DNA of 64,000 nucleotides from JAWLDA01 sp041686855 (GTDB lineage Bacteria > Bacillota > Limnochordia > DTU080 > RSA5): positions 248,001-312,000 of the forward strand of contig JAWLDA010000003.1 of the NCBI GenBank assembly GCA_041686855.1. The letters run 5' to 3'. Positions 59,553 to 64,000 of the stretch are shown here, piece by piece. Under the pieces are notes generated by a model. It did not search any database. It saw nothing but the letters and a program-made list of their open reading frames with translations, and was not told the DNA's origin. How positions within the stretch are numbered: position 1 is the first letter of the stretch; every line of letters begins with the position of its first letter. Made by a program: the position numbers and the translations under genes.

Positions 59553-59822
59553 CTATCGCCGTAATCCTAGCTCTTCGATGAGGCTTCGATACCTCATGAT
59601 ATCCTTGCGCTGCAAGTAGTTAAGGAGACCCCGGCGCTTTCCGATCATCTTGTAAAGCCCACGACGGGAATGGTGATCCTTTTTGTGAGCTTGCAAGTGC
59701 TGGGAGAGGGAGTTGATCCTCTCCGTCAGAATCGCGATCTGAACCTCGGGTGAACCCGTGTCTCCCTCATGCTTTTGATGCTTTTGGATGATTGCCTGTT
59801 TCTCTTCCGGTTGGGTGGCCAT
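59553..59822 (-). CDS. rpsO: 30S ribosomal protein S15
   Basis: An 89-residue four-helix protein that binds the central domain of 16S rRNA. Family signatures TGSPEVQIAILTERI and HLQAHKKDHHSRRGLYKMIGKRRGLLNYL are intact. It has its own promoter and a structured leader of about 95 bases that may mediate autoregulation. pnp lies downstream, as in most bacteria. Confidence 0.99.
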   Translation of the reverse strand: MATQPEEKQAIIQKHQKHEGDTGSPEVQIAILTERINSLSQHLQAHKKDHHSRRGLYKMIGKRRGLLNYLQRKDIMRYRSLIEELGLRR

Positions 59823-59860
59823 GTCATCAACACCTCCTATTCACGATTTAAGCTGAAGAC

Positions 59861-59899
59861 TCCGGTAGCTGAGGATACCGCTGGAGGTGGCGAGTTCCC
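59861..59899 (-). promoter_or_regulatory. rpsO leader hairpin, possible S15 autoregulatory site
   Basis: The rpsO leader RNA can fold CGGTA/TACCG around TCCTCAGC, extended by outer CTCC/GGAG pairing. Ribosomal S15 leaders often contain S15-binding structures; this one is a candidate from position and pairing only. Confidence 0.35.
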
Positions 59900-59923
59900 C
59901 AGACCACGGTCGTATTCTTCAAC

Positions 59924-59952
59924 ACTATACCATATTGGTCACAAGAGTGTAA
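59924..59952 (-). promoter_or_regulatory. rpsO promoter
   Basis: On the minus strand TTACAC (complement of 59947-59952), a 17-base spacer and TATAGT (complement of 59924-59929), about 100 bases before the rpsO start. Confidence 0.65.
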
Positions 59953-59972
59953 ACGCGGGATTGTTCGGGGAT

Positions 59973-60935
59973 TTAGCGGAATTCGGCGCGGAAGTACTCG
60001 CGGGAGGCTTGGACGTCCCTTGCGATCTGGGCGGTGAGCTCCTCGACCGACGAGAAGCGCACAATATCTCGCAGGCGTCGGTGCAGAGCCACTTTTATAT
60101 GCACACCGTACAAATCGCCTTCGAAGTCGAGGAGCAGGCTCTCGATGCTGCGTTCATGTCGCTCAAAGCTAGGTCTGTCGGAGATGACTGTAAGTGCCGC
60201 ATACTCACCGCCACCGTCCAAACACACTTTACTGAGGTAGACACCATCCCCCGGCCAGAGTGCATCGTCGTCAGGCTTGAGGTTTGCTGTTGGATACCCC
60301 AGCGCCCGCCCACGAGCGTCGCCATGAACGACGTTGCCGTACACGGCGTACGGGCGTCCCAATAGGAGACGCGCCTCTTCAACGTCTCCGGACTCAAGGG
60401 CCCGGCGAATCCGGGTGCTGGAGACGGGCACGCCGTCTACAACGACAGGAGGCACAACACTCACAGCGTATCCATACGTTGTGGCGCCGGATTGTAGGAG
60501 CGCGCCGTCGCCCTTCGCACCGTGCCCAAAACGAAAGTTGTAACCGACGACCACACCTTTAGCCCCCAGGGCGCGATGTAAGATATCCTCGATAAATCCC
60601 TCCGCCGTCATCCGTGTGAACGAAGGGTCAAACTCAACCACCACCACGTGTTGGACCCCACTCTTGCCGATCTGAGCGATACGAACCGGAAAAGGGGTCA
60701 ACATCCGGGGTCTTCTCTCGGGTGCCAGCGTCGCCATCGGATGACGATCAAACGTAAGCGCGACAGCCGGGCAGCCCAAACGCTCCCCCATGGCGGCGGC
60801 CTCGTTGAGGATACGCTGGTGCCCAAGGTGTACACCGTCAAACGTACCGAGTGCGACCACCGAGGGTCCCATGCCGGGATACGTAAAGGCGCGCAACTCA
60901 TCTTGTGACCATTTGGACCACGGACCCGTACTCAT
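59973..60935 (-). CDS. ribF: Bifunctional riboflavin kinase / FAD synthetase
   Basis: Makes FMN and FAD. The 320 residues have the N-terminal adenylyltransferase domain (LGTFDGVHLGHQRIL, VVGYNFRFGHGAKGD, STRIRRALESGDVEEARLLLGRPY). The C-terminal flavokinase barrel follows (GRALGYPTANLKPD, RPSFERHERSIESLLLDF). ATG 60935 has AGGAG eight bases upstream. It follows truB closely in the usual translation/ribosome cluster. Confidence 0.97.
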   Translation of the reverse strand: MSTGPWSKWSQDELRAFTYPGMGPSVVALGTFDGVHLGHQRILNEAAAMGERLGCPAVALTFDRHPMATLAPERRPRMLTPFPVRIAQIGKSGVQHVVVVEFDPSFTRMTAEGFIEDILHRALGAKGVVVGYNFRFGHGAKGDGALLQSGATTYGYAVSVVPPVVVDGVPVSSTRIRRALESGDVEEARLLLGRPYAVYGNVVHGDARGRALGYPTANLKPDDDALWPGDGVYLSKVCLDGGGEYAALTVISDRPSFERHERSIESLLLDFEGDLYGVHIKVALHRRLRDIVRFSSVEELTAQIARDVQASREYFRAEFR

Positions 60936-60964
60936 GGGAGTCTCCTGCCTCTTTCGTTCCCCGA

Positions 60965-61906
60965 TCATCGAAACACCCGCACCGGTTGCAGACGATACGC
61001 TTCTCCTTCAAGCACCAACCGCGCGACACATACAAGGTCATCCTCTGTGTCGGTGACTGCGAGCACAGATCCCGGGCGGACCTCCGCAGAGACGCGACTC
61101 TCATCGACCGTACATCGCTGTCCCTGACACAGGGCACGAACCTCGTCCTCGTGGACCGTGCAGCTCGGCAGATGAGTGAGCGCCTCCTGTAACGGTCGAA
61201 GCGCTGCCGTAATCCGACCCGTTTGGGCCATCTCGGCAATCTCCTCCAACGCATAGCTGGAGTCACACCTCAACGATCCCACCGCAGTGCGAACCAGGAA
61301 CGACATATGAGCCCCACATCCAAGACGTTCGCCAATGTCGTGACAGAGTGTACGTATGTAGGTCCCTTTGGAGCAGGTGATTTCGAGAAGGACGCGGGTC
61401 CCGCTCACCAACGCCTCAGCGCCAGAAGGCCAGACAGCGAGCACGTGTGCGTCATAGATGCGGACTCGCCGCGGCGACCGTTCGACCTCCTCACCCTTGT
61501 GCGCCAGTTCGTAAAGGCGTCGACCATCCTGGCGGATGGCGGACGTCATTGGGGGCACCTGCTCGATCACCCCGATGAACGATGCTACTGTATCAGCGAA
61601 TTGATGGGGCGCAATGTCAAAGCCTGTCTCCACTCTAACCGTCGGGCCCGATGCATCCTGAGTCTCAGTAGCAATCCCTAGCGTCAGCTCAGCGCGGTAG
61701 GTCTTGGTGTGTTCGAGGAGGTAGGGCATCAGTTTGGTGGCTCGTCCCACCAAGACAGGCAACACACCCGCTGCACCCGGATCTAAGGTGCCCCCGTGCC
61801 CAATTTGTCGCAGGCCTAGGATACGGCGCAGTCGCGCGACGACTCCGTGTGACGTTATGCCCGGCTCCTTGAGAACGTTGAGGATCCCTTCCGGTCCCGA
61901 GCGCAC
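60965..61906 (-). CDS. truB: tRNA pseudouridine-55 synthase
   Basis: Isomerises U55 in the T-loop of tRNAs. The catalytic Asp sits in GHGGTLDPGAAGVLPV; KTYRAELTLGIATETQD, the active-site strand and the C-terminal PUA-like domain follow. I prefer GTG 61906 (313 residues) because GGAGG lies nine bases before it. The ATG at 61915 touches that site directly. It begins one base after the nrnA stop. Confidence 0.96.
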   Translation of the reverse strand: MRSGPEGILNVLKEPGITSHGVVARLRRILGLRQIGHGGTLDPGAAGVLPVLVGRATKLMPYLLEHTKTYRAELTLGIATETQDASGPTVRVETGFDIAPHQFADTVASFIGVIEQVPPMTSAIRQDGRRLYELAHKGEEVERSPRRVRIYDAHVLAVWPSGAEALVSGTRVLLEITCSKGTYIRTLCHDIGERLGCGAHMSFLVRTAVGSLRCDSSYALEEIAEMAQTGRITAALRPLQEALTHLPSCTVHEDEVRALCQGQRCTVDESRVSAEVRPGSVLAVTDTEDDLVCVARLVLEGEAYRLQPVRVFR

Positions 61907-61907
61907 G

Positions 61908-62900
61908 CTATTCATCCTCCAACGCTCGGGCAACCTCGATCGCTCGGGCGATCACACTCTTTTGCGCCTGTTCGAGCGGCCCCTTTACCGTACAGCCTGC
62001 AGCACGCTCGTGTCCGCCGCCGCCAAACTCCTGAGCCAATGCACTGACGTCGACGCGCTCTCGTGACCGAAAGCTGACGCGCACATCGTCACGATCCTCG
62101 AGTTCACGAAAGAGCATCGCGACCTCGACTCCGTCGATCATGCGCGGATATTGAATGAGACCCTCCGTTTGGTCCCGACGGGCCCTCTCCTCTTTGAACA
62201 TTTGGTTGGTCAGACTGATCCACGCCACCCGCCCATCGTCGCTTCGTCCCAATCGCTCCAGGGCTCGAGCAAGGAGTCTGACGTAGCTCCACGAGCGGGT
62301 ATCGTATATCTCGCGCGAGATACGATCGGGTTGCGCACCCGCCTTGACCAAGTGCGACGCAACGGTGAACACCTCCGAGGTGGTGTTGCCGAAGCGGAAC
62401 GAACCCGTATCTGACATAATGGCGGCGAAGAGGAGAGTCGCAGCATCGCCATCCAACTCGACTCCGGCCGCCTGCACGATGTCGTAAAGGATCTCGCCGG
62501 CGGCCGCGGCCTGGGACCGGATGAGGTTGATCGATCCGGTGCCTTTATTGGTGACGTGATGGTCGATGTTGATCACGGTTCCGGTCCGTTCGGCCCACAC
62601 AGCGGCGTCACCGGTCCGGTCAACCTCGCAGTCGACCACGATAAAGGCGTCCCAGTCCGCAGCGTTCCAGTCGTGGCTCTCGCACGCCCGCTGGACGCGA
62701 TCGATTCGCGGAAGGAACCGCCATTGCGGCAGCATGGCATCGTGGGAGAGGGGGACCGCAACCTTTCCCATCTTCTCCAGCAACCAGTCCAGGGTGAGCA
62801 TCGAACCCACACAATCCGGGTCCGGATCGACGTGGCAAGCGATCAAAAACCGCTGATGGGCTGCAAGGCCTCTGAGAACCTCCTGGATCTCCCCGATCAT
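61908..62900 (-). CDS. nrnA: DHH-family nanoRNase / pAp phosphatase
   Basis: Degrades nanoRNA and 3'-phosphoadenosine 5'-phosphate. The 330-residue protein shows motif I CHVDPDPDCVGSMLTLDWLL (typically HxxPDGDAxGS), the DHH motif in NIDHHVTNKG and the DHHA1 motif GGGHERAAGC. The slightly altered motif I keeps the metal-binding aspartates. It overlaps rbfA by four bases, matching the rbfA-nrnA-truB order of Bacillota. Confidence 0.94.
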   Translation of the reverse strand: MIGEIQEVLRGLAAHQRFLIACHVDPDPDCVGSMLTLDWLLEKMGKVAVPLSHDAMLPQWRFLPRIDRVQRACESHDWNAADWDAFIVVDCEVDRTGDAAVWAERTGTVINIDHHVTNKGTGSINLIRSQAAAAGEILYDIVQAAGVELDGDAATLLFAAIMSDTGSFRFGNTTSEVFTVASHLVKAGAQPDRISREIYDTRSWSYVRLLARALERLGRSDDGRVAWISLTNQMFKEERARRDQTEGLIQYPRMIDGVEVAMLFRELEDRDDVRVSFRSRERVDVSALAQEFGGGGHERAAGCTVKGPLEQAQKSVIARAIEVARALEDE

Positions 62901-63283
62901 TGCTGCTCTCCGTCGTCCACGGAACCCTCGGACTCGCTTTTGCCGGGCGGATCCATCTCCCGCAGCAACGCGAAGATGCGGGCGCCGCGCTCCATCGATT
63001 CGTCGAATTGGAAGTGGATCTCAGGCGTATGTCGCAAGCGAATGCGCCTGCCGATTTCGGTCCGTACGTGCCCCGTGGCTTTCTCAAGAGCCGCCATCGT
63101 CTGAGCCTTGGTCTCGTCTTCCCCGTATACACTGACGTAGATGCGCACATGGCGCAGGTCACCGGAGACATCCACGTCCGTTACCGTAACAAACCCAATA
63201 CGGGGATCCTTGAGCTTGCGAATCACTTCGCTCGACTCTTTCTTGAGCTCTTCTCGTAGGCGACCGACTCGCTGTCCTGCCAC
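62897..63283 (-). CDS. rbfA: 30S ribosome-binding factor A
   Basis: Assembly factor for the 16S rRNA 5' end. The 128 residues form a KH-like fold with RVGRLREELKKESSEVIRKLKDPR, DVSGDLRHVRIYVSVYG and RRIRLRHTPEIHFQFDESMERGARI. A short acidic C-terminal tail follows. It lies between ylxP and nrnA; the stop overlaps the nrnA start. Confidence 0.97.
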   Translation of the reverse strand: MAGQRVGRLREELKKESSEVIRKLKDPRIGFVTVTDVDVSGDLRHVRIYVSVYGEDETKAQTMAALEKATGHVRTEIGRRIRLRHTPEIHFQFDESMERGARIFALLREMDPPGKSESEGSVDDGEQQ

Positions 63284-63328
63284 TACTGCCCACCTCCGTG
63301 CTGGGAACTTTGGGAACTCCTGGGCTCG

Positions 63329-63625
63329 TCACCGCCACTCAACGTGCACATCGATCACGTCGAGGCCGTCCCGAGCTTCGATGATCCGTTGGGCCTGGCT
63401 CAACACTCGCTCGGCCTGTGCACGATCAGAGTTGACGTATGCGACGGCGATGACGGCCCGCGTGTGCGCATCCACGTGACCAATCTCCGCCACGCTGAGG
63501 TTTCCCTTGCTTCGCAGTTTATCCATTAGACCGCGAAGGATGCGTCGCTTATCCTTGAGGGAAAAAGCAGCGGGGAGCGTCAGGTCAGCGGTGAGCAATG
63601 CAAGATGCAATGGGTGATCGAGCAA
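63329..63625 (-). CDS. YlxP-like DUF503 protein
   Basis: A 98-residue ferredoxin-like protein encoded between infB and rbfA, the family's standard place; thought to assist ribosome assembly in Bacillus (YlxP). Signatures: FSLKDKRRILRGLMDKLRSKGNLSVAEIG and RAVIAVAYVNSDRAQAERVL. The start is TTG 63625 with GGAGG ten bases upstream, two bases after the infB stop. Confidence 0.92.
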   Translation of the reverse strand: MLDHPLHLALLTADLTLPAAFSLKDKRRILRGLMDKLRSKGNLSVAEIGHVDAHTRAVIAVAYVNSDRAQAERVLSQAQRIIEARDGLDVIDVHVEWR

Positions 63626-63627
63626 GC

Positions 63628-64000
63628 CTAGGAGACCTCCTGCATCTGAAAGGCCTCGATCACATCTCCCTCTTTTACGTCGTTGAATCGCTCAATCCCG
63701 ATACCGCACTCGTACCCTTCGGCCACTTCGCGCACATCGTCTTTAAAGCGCTTGAGCGACGCCAACTTCCCTTCGTAGATGACGACGTTGTCCCGCAGGA
63801 CTCGGGCTTCAGCATTACGGAGGATACGCCCGTCGGTCACGTAGCAGCCTGCCACGAGTCCCGCACCGGGCACCTTAAACGTTGCTCGCACCTCCGCACG
63901 TCCAAGAACTACTTCCTCGAACGTCGGGTCGAGCATCCCTTCCATGGCTTTCTCAACATCTTGAATCGACTCGTAAATGACCCGATACAGGCGTAAGTCG
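63628..64000 (-). CDS. infB: Translation initiation factor IF-2, C-terminal part (partial)
   Basis: Only the last 124 residues are in the window; the frame runs open through base 64000. The visible part is the end of domain 3 and the initiator-tRNA-binding C2 domain: LYRVIYESIQDVEKAM, GAGLVAGCYVTDGRILRNAEARVLRDN, LKRFKDDVREVAEGYECGIGIE. The GTPase and N-terminal domains lie beyond the window. Confidence 0.97.
   Translation of the reverse strand, partial: DLRLYRVIYESIQDVEKAMEGMLDPTFEEVVLGRAEVRATFKVPGAGLVAGCYVTDGRILRNAEARVLRDNVVIYEGKLASLKRFKDDVREVAEGYECGIGIERFNDVKEGDVIEAFQMQEVS

Noticed and set aside
1..64000. CRISPR array, insertion sequence or rRNA operon
   Set aside because: Read through both strands; no regularly spaced repeats, transposase motifs or rRNA signatures were seen.

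Overview
The window reads as chromosomal DNA of a spore-forming member of the Bacillota (Firmicutes). The housekeeping gene order is that of Bacillus-type genomes: infB-ylxP-rbfA-nrnA-truB-ribF-rpsO-pnp, then endoQ/spoIIM/deoB/pdp/dacF/spoIIAA/spoIIAB/sigF. It carries sigH, lexA next to a LysM division-inhibitor-like gene, and mntABCD with mntR. Unlike a typical monoderm Bacillota, it also encodes an ExbB-ExbD-TonB set in one operon with an SLH/coiled-coil protein ending in a hydrophobic tail, which is the layout of outer-membrane tethers. A diderm spore-former fits best. Limnochordia-like lineages are my guess, because they combine sporulation with predicted outer membranes, but the window holds no marker that fixes the genus.

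Layout. 1-5.3 kb (+): a tightly overlapped trpD(partial)-C-F-B-A operon ending in a YnbB/methionine-gamma-lyase-like gene. 5.3-8.9 kb (+): speD with its own promoter and terminator, the sporulation sigma factor sigH, then a run of small uncharacterised genes. 9-11.3 kb: lexA (-) and a LysM gene (+) share a divergent control region with three SOS boxes, followed by a tyrosine recombinase (-). 11.3-16.5 kb (+): a manganese ABC transporter operon ending in mntR, with repeated operator-like palindromes in its leader. 16.5-18.4 kb: tRNA-Trp, a HAD hydrolase and an unknown helical-repeat protein.

18.5-31.4 kb (-): eight genes for carbohydrate uptake. These are two MalF/MalG-type permease pairs, a 1006-residue substrate-binding protein with duplicated N-terminal beta domains, a secreted DUF5696 protein, an NHL-TPR-Yip1 membrane protein and a DUF4340 protein. 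There is no ATPase, glycosidase or regulator. 32-41.3 kb (mostly -): scattered single genes (YrzE-like membrane protein, secreted propeller protein, MFS, SRPBCC, class III aminotransferase, degenerate CPBP protease, thiI plus its cysteine desulfurase). 41.5-47.2 kb (-): the exbB-exbD-tonB-cohesin/CARDB-SLH envelope operon. 47.4-54.7 kb (-): acetyltransferase and the sporulation/nucleoside cluster, with a textbook SigH-type promoter in front of dacF-spoIIA-sigF. 54.8-64 kb (-): endoQ, DUF3866, pnp, rpsO, ribF, truB, nrnA, rbfA, ylxP and the 3' end of infB.

How the parts connect: SigH encoded at 6 kb is the predicted activator of the spoIIA promoter at 51.3 kb. MntR is predicted to repress its own transporter operon. 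LexA is predicted to silence both itself and the LysM gene. The least explained systems are the TonB/SLH/cohesin envelope operon and the ATPase-less sugar locus. All functional statements come from reading motifs and gene order; no database search was run.
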